NCBI GenBank assembly: GCA_963744575.1
Contig: CAVUUF010000001.1
Location: forward strand, 301,761 to 365,760
DNA: 64,000 nucleotides
Direction of reading: 5' to 3'
From: Palsa-504 sp963744575
Lineage (GTDB): Bacteria > Actinomycetota > Actinomycetes > Streptosporangiales > Streptosporangiaceae
Shown here: one piece after another, positions 37,470 through 46,834 of the stretch
Position numbering within the stretch: the stretch's first letter is position 1
Layout of the letters: the number at the start of each line of letters is the position of its first letter
Position numbers and translations under genes: made by a program
Notes under the pieces: model-generated
What the model was told of the DNA's origin: nothing
The model's input: the letters and a program-made list of their open reading frames with translations, nothing else
Databases searched by the model: none

Positions 37470-38638
37470 GACTTAATGAGCCAGGATGCGGTGGAAATAC
37501 CCGGCCACAGGCGGCTCGCGGTCACTGGTTCTCCTCGGTGTTGTTTCGACGGTATGCGATGCGGTCCAGCCGCGCCCGGGCGATTCCGTCGCGGCGGGCC
37601 TGGCGGATGGCTTCGCCTCGGCCTTCGTGTTCGTCGTCGGGGGTGACGTAGCCGATGGCGGCGTGCAGCCGGACGGTGTTGTACCCGGCCCGGACCCGGT
37701 TCGAGCTCGAGGTCGAGTTCGCCGGGGTCGCGGATCTTCTCCAGGTGCGGCCATTCGCCCTTGACGTGCCCGAACAGGGTCTCTATCCAGGCCTGGTCTT
37801 GCGGGGTGTGCGGGCGGCCGAACTGCTGGGCGATCGCCACCCCCGCCATGAACTCGCGGGTGGTGACCGAGCGCATCTGCGGGCCGTTGTCGCTGATGGC
37901 CAGCAGCAGCGGCACCTGCCCGTCCCCGGCCAGGTCGTGCACGGCGTCCCGGTCGCCGCTGGTGATCGCCTCGCGCAGCGCCGCGGTGGCCAGCTCGTCC
38001 GCGGCATCGAGCAGGTCCTCGGCGTCCAGCGCGGCCAGGAAGCAGGCCTCCACCTGGGTAGAGGACTCCTCCGCGCTGGTCAGCGTGGCCAGCCACTTGC
38101 GGGAGACGACGTCCAAGATGGCGATGGAGGCGCGCCGGGCCCGGGTCCAGTGGGTGAAGTCATAGGCCCAGATGGAGTTCGGTTTCCAGGTCAGCCACTC
38201 CGGCCACGGGCTGCGCGGCGTCGGCTCGCGCGGCGGCGGGCCGTCGATGACCAGGCCTTCCTCGCCCAGCACCCGGCGCACGGTGGACCCGGACACGTGC
38301 ACCAGGCCGAGCCGCGAGCCGCGGTGAGCGAGCTTGCGATGGCTGCGGTCGATCTCGTGCCAGCCCTCGTACAGCGCCACGATGGCGTCCCGCTCCCAGC
38401 CCAGCAGGCCGTGCAGCGGGTTCCCGCCGGGCGGCCGGTCCTCCAGCTGCCCGGCGGCGCGGCGCCCGGCCCAGCGTGCCGCCCGCATGTCATCCAGGCC
38501 CAGCAGCGCGCACGCCCGCCTGACCGGCCAGCCGCCCGCGGCGGCGGCATGGCCGATCAGGTCCAGCAGGCCGGCCTTGACGTCGGCGCCCACGCGGGCC
38601 GGGACCGGGCCAGCCGTCAGTCCCAGCCGGATTTTCCC
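37470..38638 (-). pseudogene. IS3-like orfB, copy 2, late frameshift
   Basis: The integrase core is continuous here through all three acidic residues: IWAYDFTHW, ISDNGPQMRS, and GRPHTPQDQAWIETLFGHVK, GEWPHLEKI. An extra base near 37700 then shifts the frame after GELDLELE, so the C-terminal RVRAGYNTVRLHAAIGYVTP is lost. The catalytic domain is complete but the tail is not. Confidence 0.75.
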
Positions 38639-38957
38639 TGGTGCAGGTGTAGCGCCACGGCCTGCTCGGTGACCGTGGCGCGCAGCCGCCCGATCTCCTC
38701 GCGCGCCGCGGCCAGCTCCGCGTCCTGCGCAGACATGCCCGGCCGGCCCGGCACCGACGCCGACAGGGCATCCAGCGCGCCCTGCTTGGCGACCTGGCAG
38801 ATATGCGTGACGGTCGACCGGTCGACCTTCCACTTCAGGGCGCTTCCCGCTGGGTCGCATGCCCGGTCAGCACCGACACGAAGACCTCGTACTTCTCCGA
38901 CGGCGCCAGGCGCCGCTTCTGCTTGGGAGTGGCGGAGTTCACGCTCCGATCCGACAC
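38617..38957 (-). pseudogene. IS3-like orfA, copy 2, frameshifted
   Basis: The 3' part (ALKWKVDRSTVTHICQVAKQ to HQGKSGWD-stop) is identical to copy 1 except for one residue. One G is missing near 38840 relative to copy 1, which disconnects it from its start. Confidence 0.75.
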
Positions 38958-39150
38958 GGTAATCAGCCTCCAGACTGGTGTGACACGCCGTCTGGTGGCT
39001 GGGTATTTCTTGTCGCTCCTGTCTCATGAAGTCAGACGCAAAGCACTACTTTCCGGACCATGGCGCGTACTGCCGGATGCGTCTGCCCTGCGGCGCTGAC
39101 CTCCCGGGCGGATGGCCTGGACTACGCCAAGCATGGTTGCCACGCTTCGG

Positions 39151-40011
39151 CTAGCGGTGCAACTGTGCGATGAGCAGATTCGGGTCCTTGCCCGTGATAT
39201 AGGCGGCGCTGCTCACCTCAAGCACATGGTCGCGTACCGCGGTGGAGGTGGGGTTTGACAGCCCGTCTCTGGCGGTTAGCACGATCCGGTGGCGGCCGTT
39301 GATGTGAATGAGGGCGACCTGGCTGGTGAAGTTGATTGCGGCCAGGATCGTGTCGCGGCTCGCGAAAGAGAAGTCGTCGATGCCGGGCAGGCCGGTCGTG
39401 ATCACCTGGGTGTCGCCCGCCTGGTGATCGCGAGTGATGGGGATGCGCAGCAGCGTGCCCCGGGCGGTGTTGGTCGCCCACACAGCGCCGTCGCTCACCT
39501 TGATGCCGTTGACGCCGACCGCTGGGACGCCCCGCAGGCCACGTAGTGCGGATCCCCTGGCCCAGACGGTGGCGACGCCGGTCCGTAGCGGAATCCGCCA
39601 GATAACCTGGTTCGCCGAGTCAGCGACATAGAGCTGGCGGGCTGCCCGGTCCAGCGCCAGCCCGTTCGCGAAGCTGCTTGGTGGCAGCGCCGCTATCCGG
39701 GCTGGGGCGGCGCCCGGGCGGATGCGCCATACTCCTGTGTCCTTGGCCGTGCCGGTGCTCAGATTGACATACAGGGTGCCATCGTCGGCACGGGCGATGC
39801 CGCCGAGGAATGCCTTCGTGTGTGAGATGGGCACGTTGCCGTTGGGTGGGACGGGCAGCTGGGCAACGGGCGAGATCTGACCATGCCGGGTCACGCGGGC
39901 GACCTGCGCCACGAAGGCGAAGGTCAGGTCCGCTGAGCCGTCCGGTTGGAGGATGAGATTTTCCGGCAGCTGGCCTGCTGCCAGGTTCAGGTGTATCAGT
40001 ATGCGCGGGTG
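39151..40011 (-). pseudogene. Secreted SMP-30/NHL-type beta-propeller, 3' part
   Basis: Reads LNLAAGQLPENLILQPDGSA, then repeated propeller blades: LGGIARADDGTLYVNLS, FANGLALDRAARQLYVADSA, VNGIKVSDGAVWATNTARGT, and the end ITGKDPNLLIAQLHR. This matches SMP-30/gluconolactonase/LRE-like six-blade proteins. The 5' 35 codons lie beyond the IS1380-type element at 41785-41905. Removing the element and one TCTGA rejoins the frame exactly (AQAASPPVR to HPRILIHLNL). Its normal role would be an extracytoplasmic lactonase or binding protein. Confidence 0.8.
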
Positions 40012-40016
40012 TCTGA
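40012..40016. repeat. Target-site duplication TCTGA (left copy)
   Basis: TCTGA at 40012-40016 and again at 41780-41784 flank the IS1380-type element. Collapsing the two restores an uninterrupted reading frame, which proves the duplication. Confidence 0.85.
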
Positions 40017-41779
40017 CCCGAATCCGCGAATAGTACGGTGACACGACCCGGTAGATGCCGATAGGTGCCGCTCTGGCCTGGGATGATGATCGCTGCCAAG
40101 TGATGACCAGCCCAGTGGAGAGGACACCTATCTGGTGGTCAGGATAAGTGGTGGCAGCCCGCGGCGTCAGCGGGTGCGGGCCGGCGCGCCGGACCGGTCG
40201 CTGACCGCGAACGCGGGTCTGGCCGTGGTCACGGAGTTGTGCGGCCGGCTGGGCGTGATCGAGGCGCTGGATGCGGCGGTTGGCCCGGTCAAGCAGCGGG
40301 ATCGCGGCTTTGGGGTCGGGGAGCTGCTGTGCGGGATCGCGGCGGCGCAGCTGGCCGGGGAGGATTTCCTGACAGGGCTGGACCGGCAGCGCGTCGGCGC
40401 GGCAGGCCAGCAGATCACGCCGGTGCCGGGCCCGGCGTCCACGACCGCGGCCGGACTGGCCCGGCGGGTCAGCCCGGCGCAGTGGCGGGCGGTGGAGTCC
40501 GGCCTGGCGGCAGTCACCAGCCGGATGCTGTCGCTGCTGCCCGCGCCCCGGGCGGCGGCGCTGACCGACGGGCCGGTCACCATCGACCTGGACACCACCG
40601 ATGTGGAGGTCTACGGCCGCAAGAAACGCGGCGTGGCCTGTAACCACCAAGGCCAGCGGGTCGGCCGCCCGCACGTCGCGGCCTGGGCCGAGACCGAGAC
40701 CGTGCTGGCCGCCGACCTGGGCGACGGCACCGACGACCCGCGCGCCACCGCGCCGGACCTGCTGCGCCGCGCCCTGGCCGCCCTGCCTCAGCGAGCACGG
40801 CAACCGGGCCGGGTGGGCATGCGCGCCGACGCCGGGTACTTCGCCGGGCAGCTCGCCCGCGCCGCGCACGACGAGCAGATCGCCGTCGCGATCGGCGCCA
40901 AGCGCATCGCGCCGCTGTGGCGGCTGCTGGCTGGCATCGCCGGCGACGCCTGGCACGACGCGATCGACATGGACGGCGCGCAGGTCGCCGTCGCGGAGTA
41001 CTGCCCGGACTGGTGGCCGGCCAATACCCGGCTGCTGGTCCGCCGGGTCCTGCTGGACCCGGCGCAGGTCTCCGCCGACCCGCGGTCCCGGCGTCGGCGC
41101 ACCCTGCACCCGGACCAGCGGGGGATGCTGTGCCCGGAGCTGGCGCAGCAGCCCGCCGTCTACGCCTATTCGTTCATCTTGACGAACCTGGACGTGTCCA
41201 GCCCGGATAAGGCAGCCGCCGTGGAGCACTGGCACCGTCACCGCACCACGGTGGAGAACATCTTCCGCGACAGCAAGCTCGGCGCCGCTCTGCGGCACCT
41301 CCCCTCCGGCTACCCGCAGGTGAACCTGGCCTGGATGCGGGGGGCGCTGCTCGCCGCGACCATGGCCGCCTGGCTGCACCAGCTCACCGCCACGACCGCC
41401 GGCGAGGACATCGCGGCAGGGCACGGCGTGCGTGGCGGCAAGGCCATGATCGCCACCCTGCGGTGGCGGCTGACCGCCGTCCCGGGGCGGCTGATCCGCC
41501 ACGCCCGCCACCTGGTGCTGCGGCTCCCGCCCGGCCACTGCCTGCTTCCCGAGATTCTCGCCCGGCTCCGGCAACTGCCAGCACCGGCCTGACCCGCGGA
41601 CCCAGAGCCCCGGCTCCCCGTCCTGGCCCACGGCTGACCAGCCCCGATCCGCAGAAACATACCCACCCGCGAACCCGGCGCTGACCCGGCCTGTCAGCAT
41701 GCCCGCCACCCGGAATCCTGGCCCATGAAGATCATTTACGGAGACACAGCCGGTTCACCGCGCTACTCGCGGAATCGGG
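40017..41779 (+). mobile_element. IS1380-type insertion sequence, full copy
   Basis: 1763 bp. The terminal inverted repeats are CCCGAATCCGCGAATAG on the left and, read inwards from the right, CCCGATTCCGCGAGTAG. It carries a single intact transposase and a 5-bp target duplication. It is inserted in the secreted propeller gene between signal peptide and mature domain. Confidence 0.9.
40135..41592 (+). CDS. IS1380-family transposase
   Basis: A 485-residue DDE transposase. TIDLDTTDVEVYGRKKRGVA holds the first Asp, GRVGMRADAGYFAGQLAR the second, and HRTTVENIFRDSKLGAALRH the catalytic Glu in the YREK-like helix. The N-terminal ~120 residues are the DNA-binding part (VVTELCGRLGVIEALDAAVG). GTG start, with GTGGAGAGG ~10 bases upstream. 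Intact, so it could mobilise itself and the deleted derivative at 18035. Confidence 0.9.
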   Translation: MVRISGGSPRRQRVRAGAPDRSLTANAGLAVVTELCGRLGVIEALDAAVGPVKQRDRGFGVGELLCGIAAAQLAGEDFLTGLDRQRVGAAGQQITPVPGPASTTAAGLARRVSPAQWRAVESGLAAVTSRMLSLLPAPRAAALTDGPVTIDLDTTDVEVYGRKKRGVACNHQGQRVGRPHVAAWAETETVLAADLGDGTDDPRATAPDLLRRALAALPQRARQPGRVGMRADAGYFAGQLARAAHDEQIAVAIGAKRIAPLWRLLAGIAGDAWHDAIDMDGAQVAVAEYCPDWWPANTRLLVRRVLLDPAQVSADPRSRRRRTLHPDQRGMLCPELAQQPAVYAYSFILTNLDVSSPDKAAAVEHWHRHRTTVENIFRDSKLGAALRHLPSGYPQVNLAWMRGALLAATMAAWLHQLTATTAGEDIAAGHGVRGGKAMIATLRWRLTAVPGRLIRHARHLVLRLPPGHCLLPEILARLRQLPAPA

Positions 41780-41905
41780 TCTGACCGGAGGGCTGGCCGC
41801 TTGGGCCGCACCGGAACTGACGAGTCCCGCGGCGAGGATAGCCGCCGCGGCTGTCGCTGTTAGGACGATTCCCCGGCAAGTTACGTTAAAGGTCCGGCTC
41901 GTCAT
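41780..41905 (-). pseudogene. Secreted beta-propeller, 5' part with signal peptide
   Basis: MTSRTFNVTCRGIVLTATAA, AAILAAGLVSSGAAQAASPP is a textbook signal peptide (basic start, ~18-residue hydrophobic core, AQA cleavage site). AAAGGA lies 7 bases before the ATG at 41905. The frame enters the IS1380-type element directly after the target duplication. Confidence 0.8.
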
Positions 41906-41949
41906 GTGACTGTCCTTTCGTCGAATGGGGCGCAAAACATCTAGGGCGT

Positions 41950-41987
41950 GTCAAGGATCATCCGAGGCCGATCCCCGTCAAGGATCA
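41950..41987 (+). repeat. Direct repeat GTCAAGGATCA x2
   Basis: Perfect 11-bp copies at 41950-41960 and 41977-41987. Multiple short terminal repeats of this kind occur at the ends of IS21-family elements, but no IstA/IstB frame is present. It lies upstream of the propeller gene, so it could equally be an operator. Confidence 0.35.
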
Positions 41988-42125
41988 AGTGAGGCTAGGC
42001 AAGGGGGAAAGGGGCATGAGAGCATGTGCTGTCCCGGTAGATGCTTGACTGTCGAGTCCCACCAGATGATTGACAGGTGCCGTGATCGGCATTTCTGTCG
42101 CATGTCGCTTGCGGGTGTGAGGCGA

Positions 42126-43427
42126 TCAGACCGGATGGTGCGCGCGGTTCCTTGTTCGCTCTAGGTCATTGACTGCGGGCGGCTCATCAGTGGGTGGCAT
42201 GGTTGGGTGGTGGCCTGCGGACTGCTGGTCGCTGGGGTGCCCAGGATGTGTCGTGTGATGCCATGACAGGCCTGACAGCCTGACGGCGCCGAAGAGGAAG
42301 ACAGCGGCGAAGATGAGGTCGATGGGGACGAGCCCGAGCCGATTGGTCGCGGTAGCTGTGATCGCGTCGAGGACCTGGATGAGGGCAGTAAGCGTCATCA
42401 GGGCGGCCAGTACGTGCCGGGCTCGCAGGGCCAGCATCGCCAGCAGCATTACTGCGAGGGCCAGGTTGCGGGTGATGAAGTAGTCGGCGTAGTTGTGGCC
42501 GGCGGCGTTCAGGTGCTCTCCGGAGGCGAAGATGGCTATCACCGCGCCGGTGGCGATGAGCACGGCGCCGAGGATCACGATGGTGATCAGCCACCACGGC
42601 CATGGCCAGGTAGCGGGCGGAGGTGGTTGCGTTTCGGTCGCGGGTCGGCCAGTTTGCGCCTGGTGTGTCATGGCGCGGTCTCCCTGCCTTGCTGGGCTGT
42701 TGTTCCGGTAGGCGGGCGAGACTCGGCCGGTGGTGGCTAGCAGCCGGGTGCACAGCGCGATGGTGTAGATCGAGGCCTGGATGGTGGCCAGCTTCTCGAA
42801 CAATCCGGCGGGCGCGGACGGTGTGCCGGTGGTCATGCCGAACGCGGCGAGCAGGGCGATGAACAGGATCCCGGTGATGATCGAGTAGGTGGCCCATCCG
42901 CGCCACCGCGGTTCGCGGGCGAAGCGCCTGGCCAGCACGAAGCAGCGGGCTGGCAGGGCCGTGGCGGCCAGTCCCAGGCCGATATTGTGCAGCAGCTCGT
43001 GCGTGCTGGCGGCTGTCACGGCCGCGGCACCCGGCGGGTAGCCCATGCCGGGGTCTTGCGCGAAGATTCCGTCGATGATCAGGCCCGCCGCGACCCCGGC
43101 CTGCAGCAGCGGCGCCCACCTCGCTCCCGCGCCCGGCGCCAGCGCGCCGCGCAGGCCGAGGGCGAAGCAGCCCATCAGCACGCCGAAGACGATGAAGTTC
43201 GCCGACTGCAGCCACCCGCCTGGGCCCAGGCTCAGCGCGCTGATCGGCTGGCGCCAGGGATCGTATCCGGCCCGGGTCGCGCCTTCGGCCAGGAAGGTGC
43301 CGGTGAACAGCAGCGATCCCAGCACGCCGCAGCCCAGCAGGAGCCGGTGCAGCGCCGAGCCTGGCACGAGTCTTCGCCGTGGCCTCGGGGGTGCCGCCTG
43401 CGAGATGGGCTGGTGAGAATTTTTCAT
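42126..43427 (-). CDS. DUF998-type membrane protein fused to a second four-helix membrane domain
   Basis: 433 residues. The first ~235 residues fit DUF998: LLLGCGVLGSLLFTGTFLAE, SALSLGPGGWLQSANFIVFG, ELLHNIGLGLAATALPARCF and YSIITGILFIALLAAFGMTT. Near residue 250 a second unit begins with its own ATG and AGGGAGA box (MTHQAQTGRPATETQPPPPA) and has four more helices (WWLITIVILGAVLIATGAVI, NLALAVMLLAMLALRAR, LIQVLDAITATATNRLGLVP). No stop separates them. Either a true fusion or two genes whose intervening stop was lost. Divergent from TetR, which probably represses it. Confidence 0.65.
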   Translation of the reverse strand: MKNSHQPISQAAPPRPRRRLVPGSALHRLLLGCGVLGSLLFTGTFLAEGATRAGYDPWRQPISALSLGPGGWLQSANFIVFGVLMGCFALGLRGALAPGAGARWAPLLQAGVAAGLIIDGIFAQDPGMGYPPGAAAVTAASTHELLHNIGLGLAATALPARCFVLARRFAREPRWRGWATYSIITGILFIALLAAFGMTTGTPSAPAGLFEKLATIQASIYTIALCTRLLATTGRVSPAYRNNSPARQGDRAMTHQAQTGRPATETQPPPPATWPWPWWLITIVILGAVLIATGAVIAIFASGEHLNAAGHNYADYFITRNLALAVMLLAMLALRARHVLAALMTLTALIQVLDAITATATNRLGLVPIDLIFAAVFLFGAVRLSGLSWHHTTHPGHPSDQQSAGHHPTMPPTDEPPAVNDLERTRNRAHHPV

Positions 43428-43597
43428 CGGAGCCTCCCGGCGACTCACTGTGGCGTAGGCCGGGGCTGGTTGCTCCGGTCGCTCCGAATCGGCGCGGGGA
43501 CTAGACGGCGACGGGTTCGGCCGCATCCTCACGGGCGCGGCAGACGGCGCAGTCCCGAGAATAGCGCCGCCTCCAGGAGTGCGCAACGGGTGTAAAA

Positions 43598-43612
43598 TTA
43601 CAGCAGCAGTAA
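43598..43612. promoter_or_regulatory. Candidate TetR operator (TTAC-N7-GTAA)
   Basis: A short inverted repeat in the 205-base gap between the divergent DUF998-type and TetR genes, overlapping an AT-rich TAAAATTA that could be a -10 element. The arms are only 4 bp, so this is weak. Confidence 0.25.
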
Positions 43613-43632
43613 CTAGCTGAGAGGTCGCGGCC

Positions 43633-44310
43633 ATGACAGAGCCAGGCACGGCGGACCGCGGAGAGAGCCTGCGGGAACGCAAGAAGCGGCAGACGCGGCA
43701 GGTCATCACCGACGCCGCCATGCGGCTGTTCTTCCGCCACGGGTTCGACCGGGTCACGATCAGCCAGATCGCCTCGACAGCCAACGTCGCCGAGAAGACG
43801 ATCTACAACTACTTCCCCGCTAAGGCAGACCTCGTCTTCGACGAGCGCGACGAGATCATCGGCGACATGCTGCGCGCCCTGCGGCAGCGCCCGCCAGGTG
43901 AGCCGGCCCTGGCGGCGATTCGCCGCTACTTCGCCAGCATCCCCGAGCGCGTGGCCAATCGGCGCCCGCCGGAACCGGACCTGGCCTTCCGGCAGCTAGT
44001 CCAGGGCAGCGCCACCCTGCGCAGCCACCAGCGGGAAGTGTTCGCCCGCTTCGAACAGGCGCTGGCCGCCGAACTCACTCAGGAGACAGGCGCGGCTGCC
44101 GGGACGGTAGAGCCCTTCATCGCCGCGGCGGCCATCGTTAGCGTGTTCCGGGTCAACCACGAAGGGCGAGCCCAGGACACCGAGGCCTGCGGGCAGCGCA
44201 CACGCGATGCTCTTGATCTGCTTGCTTGCGGACTTGGCGACTATGCCCCCGCGTCTGGCGCAGTGAATGAACCCAGCGACGATGCGTCCTCTACTGGAGT
44301 GAACACGTAG
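43633..44310 (+). CDS. TetR-family transcriptional regulator
   Basis: A 225-residue regulator with a strong HTH: LRERKKRQTRQVITDAAMRL, FFRHGFDRVTISQIASTANV, AEKTIYNYFPAKADLVF. The effector domain carries RRPPEPDLAFRQLVQGSATL. The N-terminal pattern is that of the ErfR/AcrR-like actinobacterial group. Divergent from the DUF998-type membrane protein, the likely target. Confidence 0.85.
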   Translation: MTEPGTADRGESLRERKKRQTRQVITDAAMRLFFRHGFDRVTISQIASTANVAEKTIYNYFPAKADLVFDERDEIIGDMLRALRQRPPGEPALAAIRRYFASIPERVANRRPPEPDLAFRQLVQGSATLRSHQREVFARFEQALAAELTQETGAAAGTVEPFIAAAAIVSVFRVNHEGRAQDTEACGQRTRDALDLLACGLGDYAPASGAVNEPSDDASSTGVNT

Positions 44311-44312
44311 GT

Positions 44313-44450
44313 ATGGTCAACGGTATGACCAGCGCTAACGACGCTAAGGATCTTGCTGAGTCGAAGCTTGCGGCCTTGCTTCCTCGGCGATGGCGGCACG
44401 TCCGGTCAGTGGCCCGGCGGCCTAGCTGGGGCGCTACCAAGACGCGATGA
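44313..44450 (+). pseudogene. HD-domain protein, N-terminal remnant
   Basis: A 45-codon frame: DAKDLAESKLAALLPRRWRH, VRSVARR. Actinobacterial HD-domain phosphohydrolases begin similarly (LA..LLA..LPRRW.H..GVA.RA). The His-Asp motif itself is not present because the frame ends first. Confidence 0.4.
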
Positions 44451-45106
44451 GCCATCTGCGTGACGGGCTAGGGCTCTACCGCGATGCTGACTCCGCCGGT
44501 AGCGGGTAGCGCTCAGGGCCGCCCCGAACCCGCTGATCTGCGCTCGATGCGGCGATGGCGCCCGCCTGCGGAGAGATATAAATAATCGGCGTTCGGCGTG
44601 CGCTCCGATATGAACGGCAGGGGTGAATTACATCGTCATCCGCCTTGGCGAGATACATGCGAGCGCAAAACTATACGGCCGTGCAACTTCCGCTATTCGG
44701 CAGAGTAGTGAACTCCTCCGCCTCAGATAATCCATGCTCCTCGGCACGTCAAGGTACGCCCCGGCAGTTCATTGACCTCTCGCCAGGCCTGGATCGGCAG
44801 CGAGCGCAGCACCAGGAACGCATCCGGCCGCCGGGCTCGCGCGGGTCCAGTCCGCTTGCATCGCGAACCGCCAGGCCAGGTCGCCCAGGCCGTAGGCCTG
44901 TTCCAACTCGGCGTCGATCATCACCACGCCGCAGTGGGGCCCAGGTTAGGCGGCAGATTACACGACGGCATCATCTGGTCTGTCATGGAAACGCCTGGTG
45001 ACCCGGTAGGTCCCGGTTCGGGGCGCGGCCGGGCAGTTTAGAATCAGAGCCCACGTGCCCGGGCTTGGCGGCTCCGTCCGCCGCCCTCGGAAAGGCCAGG
45101 CCGCTC
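44451..45106. other. Gap with repeat copies and faint gene debris
   Basis: It holds repeat copy S2 and another box-B-like AT-rich block near 44575-44593. On the minus strand at about 44870-44960, ELEQAYGLGDLAWRFAMQAD reads like part of a real protein I cannot name. Confidence 0.35.
44645..44733 (+). repeat. Two-box intergenic repeat, copy S2
   Basis: Box B on the minus strand is GGCCGTATAGTTTTGCGC; box A is reduced to GATTATCTGA. Read on the plus strand from TTG at 44645, it gives MRAQNYTAVQLPLFG, matching the peptide at copy S1. Confidence 0.4.
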
Positions 45107-46708
45107 ATGGATGCGATGTTCAGCCCGCGAACCACTGCAATCGTCGCCCGGGCCCGGCAGCATTCAGCCGGGGACCTGCTGCACCGCAGCGCGGCCCGGT
45201 ACCCGGGCAAGCTCGCTGTCGTAGCCGGGGATTTGCGGATCGCCTACGCCGAATTCGACGCGGCCGTCAACCGGACCGCGCACGCCCTGGCCGACCGCGG
45301 CCTGGCCAAAGGAGACCGGCTGGCGTTGCTGAGCCACAACTGCTGGCAGTTCGCGCTGCTGGTCTTTGCCACAGCCCGGCTCGGCGTGGTTCTGGTGCCG
45401 GTCAACTTCATGCTCGGCCCGGAGGAGATCGCGTTCATCCTGGGGCACTCCGGGGCCTGCGGGATGGTCGCCGAGGACGGCCTGGCGGCCTCCGCGCAGA
45501 AGGCGCTGGCCGCCGCAGGGGTGCAGGACGGCATCCGGGGGTGGATCAGGCTCCACGGAGCCTCCCCGGCCGCGGGATGGGAGGACGTCGACGGCTGGTG
45601 GCAGTCCGGCGATGACACCGCGCCGGACGTCGCGGTTGCCGACGACGATCCACTGCGGCTGATGTACACCTCGGGCACGGAATCACGCCCGAAGGGCGCG
45701 ATGCTATCGTCGCGCTCGCTGATCAGCCAGTACGTCAGCTGCGTGGCTGACGGCGGGATGAGCGCCGATGATGTCGAAGTGCACGCGCTGCCGATGTACC
45801 ACTGCGCGCAGCTGGACTGCTTCTTCTGCGTCGACGTCTACCTCGGCGCAACCAGCATTATCCTGCCCGGTCCGGACCCGGCCACCCTGCTGGCGGCCAT
45901 CGCCCGGGAGCAGGTCACCAAGCTGTTCTGCCCGCCCACGGTGTGGATCTCGCTGCTCCGCCACCCGGACTTCGCGACCACCGACCTGTCGAGCTTGCGC
46001 AAGGGCTACTACGGCGCTTCACCGATGCCCGTGGAGATCTTGCGGGAGCTGCAGCGGCGGCTGCCGGACGTGCAGCTGTGGAACTTCTACGGGCAGACCG
46101 AGATGGCACCGGTGGCCACCATCTTGGGCCCTTCAGAGCAGATTCAGCGGGCTGGATCGGCGGGCCGGGCTGCGCTGAACGTGGAGACCTTGATCGTCGG
46201 CGACGACGGCAATCCTGTCCCGCCTGGCCAGGTCGGCGAGATCGTCCACCGCAGCCCGCACGCGGCGCTGGGCTACTTCAACGACGAGGAGAAGACGGCC
46301 GAAGCCTTCCGGGACGGCTGGTTCCACTCCGGCGACCTAGGGACCATGACCGAGGACGGCTACCTGTCGGTTGTCGACCGGAAGAAGGACATGATCAAGA
46401 CGGGCGGGGAGAACGTCGCCAGCCGTGAGGTCGAGGAGGCCATCTACGAGCTCGACGGCGTCGCCGAGGTCGCCGTCTTCGGGATCGGCCATCCGCGCTG
46501 GATCGAGGCGGTCACCGCGGTCGTGATCCCCAAGGCCGGCGCCAACGTGACCGTCGAGGGCATCCAGGCCCACATCAAGGACAGGCTCGCCGGCTACAAG
46601 CGGCCCAAATACGTCGTCCTTGCTGAGGAGCTGCCGAAGAACCCCAGCGGCAAGATCCTCAAACGAGAACTGCGCCAGCAGTACGCGGGCCTTGCTCACA
46701 AGGACTGA
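45107..46708 (+). CDS. Fatty acyl-CoA synthetase/ligase (FadD-like)
   Basis: A 533-residue ANL-superfamily adenylating enzyme. LMYTSGTESRPKGAMLSSRS is the phosphate-binding loop (with TESRPKG instead of TGxPKG), LPMYHCAQLDCFFCVDVYLG follows, WNFYGQTEMAP is motif A5, DGWFHSGDLGTMTEDGYLSV A7, DRKKDMIKTGGENVASREVE A8, and PKNPSGKILKRELRQQY carries the catalytic Lys of A10. ATG at 45107 with GGAAAGG upstream. The variant P-loop Glu/Ser is unusual but the rest is complete. Substrate chain length cannot be read. Confidence 0.9.
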   Translation: MDAMFSPRTTAIVARARQHSAGDLLHRSAARYPGKLAVVAGDLRIAYAEFDAAVNRTAHALADRGLAKGDRLALLSHNCWQFALLVFATARLGVVLVPVNFMLGPEEIAFILGHSGACGMVAEDGLAASAQKALAAAGVQDGIRGWIRLHGASPAAGWEDVDGWWQSGDDTAPDVAVADDDPLRLMYTSGTESRPKGAMLSSRSLISQYVSCVADGGMSADDVEVHALPMYHCAQLDCFFCVDVYLGATSIILPGPDPATLLAAIAREQVTKLFCPPTVWISLLRHPDFATTDLSSLRKGYYGASPMPVEILRELQRRLPDVQLWNFYGQTEMAPVATILGPSEQIQRAGSAGRAALNVETLIVGDDGNPVPPGQVGEIVHRSPHAALGYFNDEEKTAEAFRDGWFHSGDLGTMTEDGYLSVVDRKKDMIKTGGENVASREVEEAIYELDGVAEVAVFGIGHPRWIEAVTAVVIPKAGANVTVEGIQAHIKDRLAGYKRPKYVVLAEELPKNPSGKILKRELRQQYAGLAHKD

Positions 46709-46834
46709 GCGGAACCATCAGCGTTGCCGGCCTAACCCCGGCCTAACCCTGTCCGCGGCATGTGCGGCCGGTTGCTGGCCTTAGCTGGCCATCGGAGCAG
46801 GACATGGCGGCGCGGGATCGGGCATGGTAGGCGG

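Larger units (their letters stand above)
37463..39040 (-). mobile_element. IS3-like insertion sequence, copy 2
   Basis: 1578 bp, nearly identical to copy 1. The ends are TGTGTCTGACTTAATGAG and, as reverse complement of the right end, TGCGTCTGACTTCATGAG. It carries different indels from copy 1. No convincing target duplication is visible. Confidence 0.85.

Noticed and set aside
37655..38962. Long plus-strand open frame (435 codons) opposite the IS3-like element, and its counterpart in copy 1
   Set aside because: It is the antisense shadow of orfA/orfB; composition is Arg/Gly/Pro-rich and no motif is present.
39151..41709. Minus-strand 852-codon open frame spanning propeller gene and IS1380-type element
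   Set aside because: Only the last third is the real propeller gene; the rest is antisense to the intact transposase.
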